Under the pieces are notes generated by a model, which saw only the letters and a program-made list of their open reading frames with translations, did no database searches and was not told the DNA's origin. The translations under genes and the position numbers were made by a program. DNA of 64,000 bases from Bifidobacterium sp. ESL0704 (GTDB lineage: Bacteria > Actinomycetota > Actinomycetes > Actinomycetales > Bifidobacteriaceae), in contig NZ_CP113929.1 of NCBI RefSeq assembly GCF_029392075.1, positions 1,364,001-1,428,000 on the forward strand, given 5' to 3'. Positions 40,775 to 50,108 of this stretch are shown one piece after another (positions within the stretch are counted from its first letter, which is position 1; each line of letters starts with the position of its first letter).

Positions 40775-41866
40775 CTAAGCCGTCTCATCGCTTGCTATCA
40801 GGTCCGTCAGATATCTGGCGACGGCCCGCACCGCCGTGATGGTCGTCTCGTAATCCATGTGGGTGGGGCCGATGGAGCCGACAAAGGCGACAGGACGTGA
40901 GATCGATTCCATCGCCTCATCCTTACCGGAGCCGTTGCCGGCATCCGACACCTCGTCCGTCTTGCTGCGTCCATAGCCGGAAGAGACCACGGAAGCATGG
41001 ATGAGCCCGGGCGTTCTGGTCTCGGAACCGATGGCCACACCGACTTCCCCGTCTCCCTGGCTGAGGTCACTCATCAAATGCATGATGACGACCTGTTCCT
41101 CCAGCGCGTCGAACAACGGAGCAAGGTCGACGCGGGATTGCTGGTGGGCCAGCTGCGAGGTCCCGGCCATGTACATTTGCCCGGTGCCTTCATCGTGGGC
41201 CATGGATTCGACGGTTTTGGCCAGGCTCTCCCCCAGCGGACGCACCGAGTTGTATTCAGGCGCCTTGACGATGGATCGGATGTGCTGCGAGGCCTGCACC
41301 AACGGCATATCCATGCATTGCTCATTGACGAGTCCGGAGAACCTGTTCAACGCGACGGTGTCAGGCAACTGCCTCAAAGTAAAGGTATGCTGAGCCACCG
41401 AACCGGAATCGGTGATGATCACGGCAAGCATGGTGACAGCGTTCAGCGGGACAATCTCGATATGACGAAGTTTTGATTTGGAGAGGGCCGGCGACGAAAC
41501 CACTGCGACCTGGCCGGTGATATTGGCCAAGAGACGGGCGGCTCTCTGCAAGGTGTCGGAAAGGCTTACCGAACCCGAAAGAAACGTGGTGATCCCTCGG
41601 CGCTGCGCCTCGGAAAGCGGAACGAGAGAAGCGAGCCGGTCGACGAAATAACGGTAACCACGTTCCGTCGGGATGCGTCCGGCCGAGGTATGCGGCTGGA
41701 TCAGGTATCCCTCTTCCTCCAAGGCCGACATGTCGTTTCGTATGGTCGCGGAGCTTACTCCCAAATCGTGCGCCCGCGTCAAGGCGGTCGACCCGACCGG
41801 CTCCTGCGAACGGATATAATCCTCGACCACGGCCCTCAGTACCAGCATGCGTCGTGACTGTGCCAT
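40775..41866 (-). CDS. hrcA: Heat-shock repressor HrcA
   Basis: 363 residues from ATG 41,866, with GGAGG four bases upstream. Winged helix at the start: LRAVVEDYIRSQEPVGSTAL and SSATIRNDMSALEEEGYLIQPHTSAGRIPT, both diagnostic of HrcA. A GAF-like dimerisation part follows. It binds the CIRCE element at 41,936 and represses its own operon until GroEL is occupied by unfolded protein. A polar Ser/Gly/Lys stretch near 315-330 is a local insertion. Confidence 0.95.
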   Translation of the reverse strand: MAQSRRMLVLRAVVEDYIRSQEPVGSTALTRAHDLGVSSATIRNDMSALEEEGYLIQPHTSAGRIPTERGYRYFVDRLASLVPLSEAQRRGITTFLSGSVSLSDTLQRAARLLANITGQVAVVSSPALSKSKLRHIEIVPLNAVTMLAVIITDSGSVAQHTFTLRQLPDTVALNRFSGLVNEQCMDMPLVQASQHIRSIVKAPEYNSVRPLGESLAKTVESMAHDEGTGQMYMAGTSQLAHQQSRVDLAPLFDALEEQVVIMHLMSDLSQGDGEVGVAIGSETRTPGLIHASVVSSGYGRSKTDEVSDAGNGSGKDEAMESISRPVAFVGSIGPTHMDYETTITAVRAVARYLTDLIASDETA

Positions 41867-41921
41867 CGGTCCTCCTTCCATGGTCATTTCGATACTCAAA
41901 GCGATACCAAATTCTTTGATA

Positions 41922-41962
41922 AGTATAGCAAAGTATTAGCACTCTTGACCAGAGAGTGCTAA
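41922..41962 (-). promoter_or_regulatory. CIRCE operator and promoter of hrcA-dnaJ
   Basis: TTAGCACTC (41,936-41,944), nine bases, GAGTGCTAA (41,954-41,962): a perfect 9-9-9 CIRCE. On the minus strand TGGTCA (41,946-41,951) and TATACT (41,922-41,927), 18 bases apart, give a plausible promoter that the operator overlaps. Bound HrcA would block it. Confidence 0.92.
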
Positions 41963-42097
41963 TTGTTCCACTCTCAGGGTATTCCGGCATTTCGGAGATT
42001 TTTGTTTACGTGAACGTTAACATAACAAAACATACCAAAGACGTTCAAAATCTTACTTTTCGTCGGCTCTTAAAGTTAGCATGAAAGAGCAATGTGA

Positions 42098-42138
42098 GGG
42101 TGCTTTGCGGCGCGGAATAAGCCGCGTTTGCGGCACCC
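42098..42138 (+). promoter_or_regulatory. Leader hairpin of tkt
   Basis: GGGTGC (42,098-42,103) pairs with GCACCC (42,133-42,138), with an inner GCGGC/GCCGC pair around a 9-base loop. It ends 16 bases before the GGAAGG ribosome site of tkt and has no T run, so an mRNA-stabilising or translation-control role is more likely than termination. Further upstream ACGTGAACGTTAAC at about 42,008-42,021 resembles a LacI-type half-palindrome. Confidence 0.45.
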
Positions 42139-42165
42139 GAAATATTGGAAGGAAAGTATACACCT

Positions 42166-44265
42166 ATGACCGATTTCACATGGTCGGATTTGGACGAGCG
42201 CGCCGTCAAGATGGCGAAGGTGCTCTCCGCGGACGCGGTTGAGCGGGCTGGCAGCGGCCACCCGGGCTCTCCCATCTCCCTGGCTCCGATTGCCTACACA
42301 CTTTATCAGCATTACATCAAGCACGATCCCAACGATCCTCACTGGGATGGCCGCGATCGCTTCATTCTCTCCGGCGGACATGCCTCGTTGACGCAGTACG
42401 TCCAGCTTTACTTCTCCGGCTATGGCTTGACCATCGACGATCTCAAGTATTTCCGTGGCGGCGCCGACACGCGTACCCCGGGCCATCCTGAGGTCGGTCT
42501 GACCCCGGGCCTTGAGATGACCACCGGCCCGCTCGGCCAGGGTCTCGCCTCCGCTGTCGGCTTCGCCTACGGCCAGCGCTTCGAACGCGGCCTGCTCGAC
42601 CCGAACGCGCCGGCCGGCACCTCGCCCTTCGACCACAAGGTCTGGGTCATCTGCGGCGAAGGCGACGTCGAGGAAGGCGTCTCCTCCGAGGCTTCCTCGC
42701 TCGCCGGCAACCAAGGTCTCGGCAACCTGACCGTGATCTTCGACGCCAACCATATCCAGATCGAAGGCGATACCAAGCTCACCTTCTCCGAAGACATCCT
42801 CAAGCGTTATGAGGCCTATGGCTGGTACACCGACGAAGTCAGCTTCATCCAGCCCGACGGCTCCTACAAGGAAGACACCGAGGCTCTGGCCGCGGCGCTC
42901 GACAAGGCCGAGAAGGTCACCGATCGTCCGAAGTTCATCAAGGTCGACACCCTGATGGCCTGGCCGACCCCGGGCAAGACCAACGACGAATCCGCCCACG
43001 GCTCCAAGCTCGGCACCGAAGCGGTTGCCGGCTTGAAGAAGGTCCTCGGTTTCGACCCGTCCGTCGACTTCCCGATCGACGAAGAGGCTTTGGCCCACGC
43101 TCGCAAGGTCGCCGATCGCGGCCTCGAAGCACACAAGGAATGGGACGAGAAGCTCGCCGCCTGGCGCAAGGCCAACCCAGAGCAGTCCAAGCTCTATGAC
43201 CGCATCAAGGCCCACAAGCTCCCTGTTGGTTTCGACGAGGCCATCGACGAACTCGAGAAGAGCTTCGCAGCCAGCGATCAGGCCGCAACGCGCAAGTCCT
43301 CTGGCCAGGTGTTGAACGCCATTGCCAAGGTCATGCCGGAACTGTGGGGCGGCTCCGCCGATCTCGCAGGCTCCAACAAGACCGATATCGACGGCGCAGC
43401 CACCTTCGGCCCGAAGGCTGACGAGACCCGCACCTGGCCCGAGGCCAACGAGTACGGCCGTCAGCTGCACTTCGGCGTTCGTGAGTTCGCCATGGGCGCC
43501 ATCACCAACGGCATCCTGCTTGGCAGCGACACCCGTCCGTACGGCGGCACGTTCTTCCAGTTCTCGGATTATGAGCGTCCGGCCGTGCGCCTCGCCGCGC
43601 TGATGAAGCTGCCGAACCTCTACGTCTGGACCCACGATTCCGTGGCCCTCGGCGAAGATGGCCCGACCCACCAGCCGATCGAGCACCTGGCCGCCTTCCG
43701 CGCCATGCCCGATATGGAAGTCGTTCGTCCTGCCGACGAGTTCGAGACCGCCGAAGCCTACCGTTACTTCTTCGAGAAGAAGAACACGCTGCCGACCGCG
43801 ATGATCCTGACCCGTCAGGGTGTGCCGACGCTCGCCGAAACCGCCGAGAAGGCGCACGACGGCGTTCGTAAGGGCGCTTACGTCCTCGTCGATACCGACG
43901 GCGAGCCCGATGTCATCATCATGGCCACCGGTTCCGAGGTCCAGTGGGCCGTCGAGGCCGCCAAGACGCTGGCCGGCAAGAACATCAAGGCCCGCGTGGT
44001 CTCCATGCCGTCCATGGAATGGTTCGAGGAACAGGACGAGGACTACAAGGAAGCCGTGCTTCCTGCGTCCGTTCGTGCCCGTGTTTCCGTCGAGGCCGGC
44101 ATCGCCATGCCGTGGTACAAGTACCTCGGCAGCTGCGGCAAGCCCGTCTCCATCGAGCGCTTCGGCCTGCAGGGCGACGGCGCGCAGAACATGATCGACC
44201 TCGGCATCACCGCCGAGCATGTGGTCGAGGCTGCGGAAGCCTCCATCGAGGAAGCTCGCGCCTGA
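42166..44265 (+). CDS. tkt: Transketolase
   Basis: 699 residues from ATG 42,166 (GGAAGGAAAG upstream). The thiamine diphosphate fold is clear: GSGHPGSPISLAPIAYTL, LSGGHASLTQYV, GEGDVEEGVSSEA with the metal site NL-type, then HDSVALGEDGPTHQPIEHL and GFG-like FGLQGDG. In bifidobacteria it works with transaldolase and phosphoketolase in the bifid shunt. Codon use is strongly biased to C-ending codons, as in highly expressed genes. The tal gene follows after 126 bases and a hairpin. Confidence 0.97.
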   Translation: MTDFTWSDLDERAVKMAKVLSADAVERAGSGHPGSPISLAPIAYTLYQHYIKHDPNDPHWDGRDRFILSGGHASLTQYVQLYFSGYGLTIDDLKYFRGGADTRTPGHPEVGLTPGLEMTTGPLGQGLASAVGFAYGQRFERGLLDPNAPAGTSPFDHKVWVICGEGDVEEGVSSEASSLAGNQGLGNLTVIFDANHIQIEGDTKLTFSEDILKRYEAYGWYTDEVSFIQPDGSYKEDTEALAAALDKAEKVTDRPKFIKVDTLMAWPTPGKTNDESAHGSKLGTEAVAGLKKVLGFDPSVDFPIDEEALAHARKVADRGLEAHKEWDEKLAAWRKANPEQSKLYDRIKAHKLPVGFDEAIDELEKSFAASDQAATRKSSGQVLNAIAKVMPELWGGSADLAGSNKTDIDGAATFGPKADETRTWPEANEYGRQLHFGVREFAMGAITNGILLGSDTRPYGGTFFQFSDYERPAVRLAALMKLPNLYVWTHDSVALGEDGPTHQPIEHLAAFRAMPDMEVVRPADEFETAEAYRYFFEKKNTLPTAMILTRQGVPTLAETAEKAHDGVRKGAYVLVDTDGEPDVIIMATGSEVQWAVEAAKTLAGKNIKARVVSMPSMEWFEEQDEDYKEAVLPASVRARVSVEAGIAMPWYKYLGSCGKPVSIERFGLQGDGAQNMIDLGITAEHVVEAAEASIEEARA

Positions 44266-44286
44266 GGTTTCCACCTCTTGATGCAT

Positions 44287-44340
44287 AAGCGATGTGGTTG
44301 TTCATGAATCTCGTAAGAATCGTAAGCAGCCACATCGCTT
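44287..44340 (+). terminator. Hairpin between tkt and tal
   Basis: AAGCGATGTGGTTG (44,287-44,300) pairs with CAGCCACATCGCTT (44,327-44,340), 14 bases with one G-U. The loop is 26 bases and no T run follows directly, so it may only reduce read-through or protect the tkt 3' end. Confidence 0.5.
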
Positions 44341-44391
44341 GCAACAAATAAAATCTTTCCAATACCGATATTGGAATAAGGAGATAAGAAT

Positions 44392-45495
44392 ATGACAGAA
44401 GCAACGCAGCGCACCAGTGATTCCGGTGTTTCGATCTGGCTTGATGACCTCGATCGCACCCGTATCACCTCCGGCAATCTGCAGGAACTCATCAAGGACA
44501 AGAACGTTGTCGGCGTGACCACCAATCCGTCCATCTTCCAGAAGGCTCTGGCTCAGGTCGGACCTTATGACGAACAGCTCAAGGAACTCGGTCGCATCAA
44601 CGTCGAAGACGCCGTTCGCGAACTGACCACCACCGATGTGCGCAACGCCACCGATATCTTCCGCGAAGTCGCCGAGAAGACCGATTACGTCGACGGCCGC
44701 GTGTCCATCGAGGTCGATCCCCGTCTGGCCCACGACACCGAGAACACCGAGAAGCAGGCTGAGCTGCTTTGGAAGATGGTCGATCGTCCGAACACTTTGA
44801 TCAAGATCCCGGCAACTCTGGAAGGCCTGCCGGCCATCACCGCCACGCTTGCCAAGGGCATCTCCGTCAACGTGACGCTGATCTTCTCGCTCGAGCGCTA
44901 TGAGCAGGTCATCGACGCCTACATCTCCGGTCTCGAGCAGGCCGCGAAGAACGGCCACGATCTGAAGCACATGGCTTCGGTCGCCTCCTTCTTCGTCTCC
45001 CGCGTCGACACCGCCGTGGACAAGCTGCTCGAAGCCAACGGCTCCGACGAAGCGAAGGCTCTGGAAGGCAAGGCCGCTGTGGCCAACGCCCGCCTCGCCT
45101 ACAAGCTCTATGAGGAGAAGTTCGCTTCCGATCCTCGCTGGCCCGCACTCGAGGCCAAGGGAGCCAAGAAGCAGCGTCCGCTGTGGGCTTCCACCGGCAC
45201 CAAGAACGCCGCCTACTCCGACTGCAAGTACGTCGACGAGCTCGTGGCCCCTGACGTCGTCAACACGATGCCCGAAAAGACGCTGAACGCCCTCGCCGAC
45301 CATGGCGACGGCAAGCCCAGCATCGCCGGCACCTATGAGGAGAGCCAGGCCATCATGGACAAGCTCGCCGCCCTCGGCATCAACATCAAGGACGTCACCG
45401 ATCAGCTCGAAGCCGACGGCGTCTCCAAGTTCATCGCCTCCTGGGATTCGGTACTTTCCGACACCCAGGCCGGTATCGACCGCGTCAACGGCTGA
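44392..45495 (+). CDS. tal: Transaldolase
   Basis: 367 residues. [19 protein letters not shown] and [15 protein letters not shown] open the barrel, [15 protein letters not shown] carries the Schiff-base Lys, and [16 protein letters not shown] and [13 protein letters not shown] follow. It moves a dihydroxyacetone unit between sugar phosphates and partners tkt in the bifid shunt. Ribosome site GGAGATA is well placed before ATG 44,392. C-biased codons as in tkt suggest high expression. Confidence 0.97.
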   Translation: MTEATQRTSDSGVSIWLDDLDRTRITSGNLQELIKDKNVVGVTTNPSIFQKALAQVGPYDEQLKELGRINVEDAVRELTTTDVRNATDIFREVAEKTDYVDGRVSIEVDPRLAHDTENTEKQAELLWKMVDRPNTLIKIPATLEGLPAITATLAKGISVNVTLIFSLERYEQVIDAYISGLEQAAKNGHDLKHMASVASFFVSRVDTAVDKLLEANGSDEAKALEGKAAVANARLAYKLYEEKFASDPRWPALEAKGAKKQRPLWASTGTKNAAYSDCKYVDELVAPDVVNTMPEKTLNALADHGDGKPSIAGTYEESQAIMDKLAALGINIKDVTDQLEADGVSKFIASWDSVLSDTQAGIDRVNG

Positions 45496-45515
45496 TTCCT
45501 TTTAAACCGGGAGTC

Positions 45516-45604
45516 GTGAGGCTCCGGGATATGTGTTGTTCAGACACCCTCCAGGCCGGTAGGCCAAGCTTTACGTCTGAGCAACACATATCCCGGAGCC
45601 TCAC
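45516..45604. repeat. Long stem-loop element, copy 2 (after tal)
   Basis: 30-base arms 45,516-45,545 and 45,575-45,604 pair at 29 positions plus one G-U, with a 29-base loop that carries its own GGCC-containing stem. The core GGATATG-x-x-TTGTTC and GAGCAA-x-x-CATATCC is shared with 33,996-34,164. It could serve as the tal terminator. Confidence 0.7.
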
Positions 45605-45736
45605 TCATATCCAAGCAAAGGCGACTCTTTCTGCCAGCGGACGTATGTCAATTTGTCATGAATGACTTCGCATGGATTGCTTAAGAAAACTGACGAGTGG
45701 AAACCAATCCTCAAAGCAATCCATGTGAAGCTGCTC

Positions 45737-46927
45737 TTACTTGAAGAACTTAGCGATTGCTTCAGCTATTTCTTTTGGCGATGATTTGCTGGAAATTGTC
45801 TTGAGAATCTGGGCAATCTTCGCGGCGATATCCTTATTCATCAAATACCGTTCTCCGAACTTGCGTATCCAATCAATATCGTCAAGCTTTTTGTTACCTA
45901 GATATACTTGTTCATACCCATAAACAGATATTTCTCCTACCGCCGCCACAATTGTGCCAGCTACCACTGCATTAATCGCAGCCGCGGCAATATTCAATCC
46001 GGGAATTGCCTTGATGGCAACAAGAATTTGCTTTGCAATCGTTCCCGCTGTTCCCATTTCTACGATGGTTTTTTTAAAATCTTTTGCTATATCATCGTTG
46101 CTGATTCCATATATCTTGGCTATCGCTGATATTTCAGCAGTTTCGACTCCTGCCAAAATGCCGGCATCGGGAATCGGAATAGGAACAGCACCGATGGTTG
46201 TTCCACCTGCGGTGGCAGCGGTTACAACGCCATGTGCAAAAACTCTTTTTCGTTGAAGAATAAATTTCTGGATATCGCGTTCTGCACTTTTTATCGCTTC
46301 CGGCATTAACCTGTTGGTGGTATCAATTAAATCGGTGATACCATCTGGCGCGGCATAAGCTTGCTCATTCAAACGGAAAATTGAAGCTACAACTGGAATA
46401 ATGGAGTTGATTCTTTTACTCATTTTCAGTTTATCAAAAGCTTCGGTGACCATTTCAATATTTTCTTTGCGATCAGGCTCAGAGAAAGATTTGGTGATCA
46501 CGACGATGACCGGAACAGACGGCCACCGTTTTATCGCACTCGATAAATTCTTGATTGTTACAGGGAACAACTTTCCGGCTGTACCATCAATGCAAAACCA
46601 GACTTCATTGATTTCTTTCTTTTTATCGGTTTCACTTTCAGATGACCACTTTTTTACAGCGTGTATTGCCTGCTGCTGTTTGACGAATGATGGTTCAAAG
46701 CCGACACTGTCGATGAGTCGAAAAGGAAGATCGTCGGATTCGTAAATCTTCAGTTCCTGTGTTGTTCCTTTCATGCCGCGACTTGTCTCACCTCGGTGTT
46801 CACCAAGAACAGCGTTGATCAATGTAGTCTTGCCTACACCAGAATTTCCAAGGACCAGTACATTACCCTTGTCCATAGCTTCGCTCCAATCTCCAAATTT
46901 CTTCTCTGAATCTATTACAGCAACCAC
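45737..46927 (-). CDS. Membrane-associated GTPase with DUF697-like C-terminus
   Basis: 396 residues if started at GTG 46,927; an in-frame ATG 17 codons later is possible. GTPase motifs: G1 GNSGVGKTT (27-35), G2 region RGMKGTTQ, G3 DSVGF, and VVITKS in place of NKxD. After residue 215 the chain has glycine/alanine-rich hydrophobic stretches (TAATAGGTTIGAVPIPIPDAGIL and AIPGLNIAAAAINAVVAGTIVAAVG) typical of the DUF697 family. It resembles small stress or envelope-linked GTPases rather than core translation factors. AT-rich relative to neighbours, so probably acquired. Function unknown. Confidence 0.8.
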   Translation of the reverse strand: MVAVIDSEKKFGDWSEAMDKGNVLVLGNSGVGKTTLINAVLGEHRGETSRGMKGTTQELKIYESDDLPFRLIDSVGFEPSFVKQQQAIHAVKKWSSESETDKKKEINEVWFCIDGTAGKLFPVTIKNLSSAIKRWPSVPVIVVITKSFSEPDRKENIEMVTEAFDKLKMSKRINSIIPVVASIFRLNEQAYAAPDGITDLIDTTNRLMPEAIKSAERDIQKFILQRKRVFAHGVVTAATAGGTTIGAVPIPIPDAGILAGVETAEISAIAKIYGISNDDIAKDFKKTIVEMGTAGTIAKQILVAIKAIPGLNIAAAAINAVVAGTIVAAVGEISVYGYEQVYLGNKKLDDIDWIRKFGERYLMNKDIAAKIAQILKTISSKSSPKEIAEAIAKFFK

Positions 46928-47391
46928 ACCGCGACTCTACCTCTCACAGCCACACTACGGCTCACACACTGTCAACACCGACGCCAACCGCCAACCGACT
47001 CTCATACCCGACCAGCAGTTCATCCAAGACCTCATAGAATCACCGGAACTCCACAGACAATGAGTCCCTCCCACTCGGTGGCATCGAATCAGTCAAAGCC
47101 AAAAAGACCGCCGCCAGATAAAAAATACAAGACTGACATCGACGACCACGGCACACGTTTCAAAGCTATCGCCCTTCCTGAACACGACACCAGCCAAAAC
47201 CTCCGGTACGTCGCCATCAATGATACACCAGTTCTAACTAAAATCACTAAAGTATGGCATCCAGTCAAATATTGTGATAAAAGAACTTCAGGTCATGACG
47301 TTGTGACCTGGCCATCAGGTATTTCATTTGGTTTTTGTTATTTGAAATGTCTTTGACCGTCAATGTTGACATATAAAGAAAGAGGCAAAAG
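46928..47391 (+). other. Region with coding remnants between GTPase and secreted peptide genes
   Basis: Two linked short frames occur on the plus strand. One ends at 47,063 (…IPDQQFIQDLIESPELHRQ); the second starts at ATG 47,060 within its stop (ATGA) and runs to 47,356 (MSPSHSVASNQSKPKRPP..., then FKAIALPEHD and RYVAINDTPVL). The overlap looks like a coupled gene pair of which the first has lost its beginning under the GTPase gene's 5' end. No family is recognised for either. After 47,240 the DNA becomes AT-rich and leads to the peptide gene. Confidence 0.35.
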
Positions 47392-47721
47392 ATGAAAAAA
47401 TCACCCTTGAAACGAATATTAGCTGTTGGCACCGTAGGATTGATGATGCTTGCAGGCACTACCACCTCAGCTTCTGCAGCAGAAGTAGGTACTGTCGGCC
47501 CTCAATATAATGTTCCTTGTAGTGTTCAACAGTGGAGCAATCAAGTTCGAATCCATTGCAGTCATTCATCACGCTATGCACGTGGAAAAATTGCCTGCAG
47601 ATCCTTCCCAGACCAATATACCAATTGGATCAAAGACGGATATTCATATTCACCTGGATGCCCCGTTGGCGTGAATGATCTTCCCGGTGGACCCGTCACA
47701 ATAGAAGTTGGTGGTAACTAG
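47392..47721 (+). CDS. Secreted small four-cysteine protein (bacteriocin-like candidate)
   Basis: 109 residues. A standard signal peptide (KKSPLKR, hydrophobic core at about 10-22, then TTTSASAAE) predicts a cut after ASA, leaving about 80 residues. The mature part contains four Cys (VPCSV, IHCSH, IACRS, PGCPV), many aromatic residues and a net positive charge, enough for two disulfides. No known bacteriocin family was recognised; the Lcn972 pattern does not fit well. Ribosome site AGAGG lies eight bases before ATG 47,392. It faces a three-gene ABC transporter across a strong terminator, which could be its immunity or export system. That link is inference. Confidence 0.65.
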   Translation: MKKSPLKRILAVGTVGLMMLAGTTTSASAAEVGTVGPQYNVPCSVQQWSNQVRIHCSHSSRYARGKIACRSFPDQYTNWIKDGYSYSPGCPVGVNDLPGGPVTIEVGGN

Positions 47722-47734
47722 TTTCCATACTTTC

Positions 47735-47784
47735 GCAATGGCTCTCGGCATAGACAGAGTAATCTCTATGCCGAGAGCCATTGC
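47735..47784. terminator. Bidirectional terminator after the secreted peptide gene
   Basis: A 20-bp perfect stem (47,735-47,754 with 47,765-47,784) and a 10-base loop. It separates the peptide gene from the convergent transporter genes. Confidence 0.85.
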
Positions 47785-47798
47785 ATGTGTCACCCATA

Positions 47799-48533
47799 TT
47801 ATTTGACGATTTGTTGCACAATTCCTGATCCACCGGTAAAAGACCATACGAACAGTGAAAATATGACTGTAACAGTAACGCCAACAAAGACAACTAGATA
47901 TATGACACTATAACTTTGAAACAGATAAAGCCGTAAGACGAAGCCTGTACGGGTTTGGAATGGTTGAGTCAGGACATTTGCCAATGCGAGCATAATTCCA
48001 AAACCGAGTCCGTAGAATTGTCCGAATAACGACATGCCCAAAAGAATCAGGGCCATGTCGACGAACACATTGGCAAGAATAACCAAGATTGGTGTCTCTG
48101 CTGAACGGAATACCGCCACGAACGTACCGATACCCAGTGGAATGACCAGTGACATGGATGAGGCCAGAAGCGAGTGCAGGAACGAGCGTCTCGGTGCGAA
48201 CCGTTCCCAAAAAGGCATACGGGATGTGAACAGCACAAGGCTGGCCGCAATGCATAGCACACAGAGCAGTTCAAGCAACGGGATGGTCATGACCGCCTGT
48301 CTGGTACCCTGAGGACACCCTACATAGCCGGCACCGGTGTAGGCGGGTTGCGACGAAGACGGATCCGGAAAACAGACATTGTCCACGTAGACGGGTGCGT
48401 ACGAAACCGACGCCGGCAGGACAGCTGGGAACAAGGTCGTGCAGAACGTCGCGCAGAGAAGCATGATGACTGCCGCGATACCATACCTGCCTTCAAACCA
48501 TGCCAAATGAAACGATGACGACTTTCCTGCCAT
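47799..48533 (-). CDS. ABC-transporter-associated membrane protein
   Basis: 244 residues. About six hydrophobic segments, with an external loop of 45 residues after the first that holds two Cys (DNVCFPDP, VGCPQGT), perhaps a disulfide. No named family. It starts 12 bases after the stop of the large permease and lies in the same run as the ATPase, so it should be the second membrane subunit of an ABC-2-like system. Transcription ends at the terminator at 47,735. Confidence 0.7.
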   Translation of the reverse strand: MAGKSSSFHLAWFEGRYGIAAVIMLLCATFCTTLFPAVLPASVSYAPVYVDNVCFPDPSSSQPAYTGAGYVGCPQGTRQAVMTIPLLELLCVLCIAASLVLFTSRMPFWERFAPRRSFLHSLLASSMSLVIPLGIGTFVAVFRSAETPILVILANVFVDMALILLGMSLFGQFYGLGFGIMLALANVLTQPFQTRTGFVLRLYLFQSYSVIYLVVFVGVTVTVIFSLFVWSFTGGSGIVQQIVK

Positions 48534-48545
48534 CAAGCCCCTCCC

Positions 48546-50108
48546 CTACTTTCCACTCCGGCCTATTGAATCCGCCTGTACTTGTTTGGGAGTCAGAGCG
48601 CAGGTTTCGATGGCCGCTGCATTACGCTTGATAAACCCTTGCAACTGGCTATCGGTTGCGGAACCCAACTCCTTAATCGTCCTGTCGCTGGCCCCTTCAA
48701 TGTCGTACATAGATGACAATCCAGTGTCTGTATTGCCATATGCGTTGTCTCTCATGGCAATCGGCAGCTGCCCCAATATGAACGCGCTCACATCGGCACC
48801 GTTTCGCAGCGTCTTCTGTTCGAAGACGGTTCTGCTAGCAACCTGCGCACAGTGTGCAGGCAGATATTGGCTGACGATGACCTGCATGACCATCGACAGG
48901 TCACTATAGTCACGGTTTTTCTGGGTGGCGGTATCGGTCATGATTTCAATCGCTTCGGTATTCGGGCCGTTCTCCGGAATCATGCGTTTGCCTTCATCAT
49001 CGACGTTCCATTGTTCCTGATTCGTTTCAGGCGTAAAGGCGTTGCCAAGCAGCAGGTACAGCTTTTTCGCCGGAACCTGCCCACCACTTATCTGATCAGT
49101 AGGCATCCATCGCAACGCGGAACGCACGTAACCCGCATATCGGCTGCGATGAGCCTGATCATCCGGATGGGAGCAAACCGTCACACCGGATTGTTCGATA
49201 TTCTCGCAGACCGGCGTAAACGGCCCGGTTCGCAGCCAGATGCCGATACCGGATAATGCAATCGAGAATCCCAACGCCACCGGTATCACGACAATCGCAC
49301 ATATCGCTTTTATTGCGGCAGCCCTGTGCCGAGTAATCGTGGATTGTGCCATATACAGACAGGCAAGAAGGCAGACTACCGCTACAGCCAAAAAGAACGC
49401 AGCACGGACGATGAAACCTGGAACAGACATCCGCAATCCCGGTTCGGCACCGATACCGGAGTCGGAAACCGGCAATACCGCCGACAAACCGTTTCCCCAT
49501 ACCCGCGGCGAAGTGCTACCTTCCGGAACTCTTGGATGAACCGCAAAGAACCCGCCCAAGCACAACAGTGCCAGTGCAATACCAACGCCGACCACAGACC
49601 ATTTGCTGCCGGTCATCACGCCTATGGCATAGCCAAAGCAGCAACACACGGACAATACCATCATGCCGCCAATAAGCGGGAGCAGTGGGAACGGGCCAGG
49701 GGACGCACTCATCGTCCTGACGATGGCGGGCAGACACGCTAACAGATACGAAAACGCACACAACAGACCGGCCTTGGCCATCGGCACCACGTACCGGCTC
49801 GCGCGTATGCCTTTCCACAAGGGAGCAATCATGCTTTGTGAGCGGTATATCGCGCATGAAAGCCAGGCGCCATACACGCCAGCAAGCACATCCGAGAACA
49901 CGTGCATCCAAGACAAATCGAGTTGCAGATGAGAGTTACTAACTCCCACCGTGCCTGGAGCGTTAAGAATGCCATAGTTACGAATCCCCAGTATCAATGG
50001 ATAGGCCATCATCAACACAAAGAACAACAGCGTGCTGAAAAACGGCAATGGCCACAGCAGGACACCCGGATGGAACCGTTTGTGTCCAAGTGAACGCGTC
50101 TCATTCAT
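48546..50108 (-). CDS. Large ABC-2-like permease with extracytoplasmic domain
   Basis: 520 residues. Six or seven hydrophobic segments in the first 290 residues are followed by a soluble domain of about 220 residues with Cys (TPVCENIEQSGVTVCSH, PAHCAQV) that should lie outside. ABC-2 permeases with an attached external domain often act in peptide resistance or sensing. The start overlaps the ATPase stop by eight bases. No family name can be given from motifs. Confidence 0.72.
   Translation of the reverse strand: MNETRSLGHKRFHPGVLLWPLPFFSTLLFFVLMMAYPLILGIRNYGILNAPGTVGVSNSHLQLDLSWMHVFSDVLAGVYGAWLSCAIYRSQSMIAPLWKGIRASRYVVPMAKAGLLCAFSYLLACLPAIVRTMSASPGPFPLLPLIGGMMVLSVCCCFGYAIGVMTGSKWSVVGVGIALALLCLGGFFAVHPRVPEGSTSPRVWGNGLSAVLPVSDSGIGAEPGLRMSVPGFIVRAAFFLAVAVVCLLACLYMAQSTITRHRAAAIKAICAIVVIPVALGFSIALSGIGIWLRTGPFTPVCENIEQSGVTVCSHPDDQAHRSRYAGYVRSALRWMPTDQISGGQVPAKKLYLLLGNAFTPETNQEQWNVDDEGKRMIPENGPNTEAIEIMTDTATQKNRDYSDLSMVMQVIVSQYLPAHCAQVASRTVFEQKTLRNGADVSAFILGQLPIAMRDNAYGNTDTGLSSMYDIEGASDRTIKELGSATDSQLQGFIKRNAAAIETCALTPKQVQADSIGRSGK

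Noticed and set aside
42076..44286. 736-residue open frame on the minus strand across tkt
   Set aside because: It is longer than tkt itself but is the antisense shadow of a C-biased coding sequence; the plus strand carries complete transketolase motifs.
47392..47721. Lactococcin 972-type bacteriocin
   Set aside because: Signal and size are similar, but four Cys and the residue pattern do not fit, and the transporter genes differ in size and order from the Lcn972 set.
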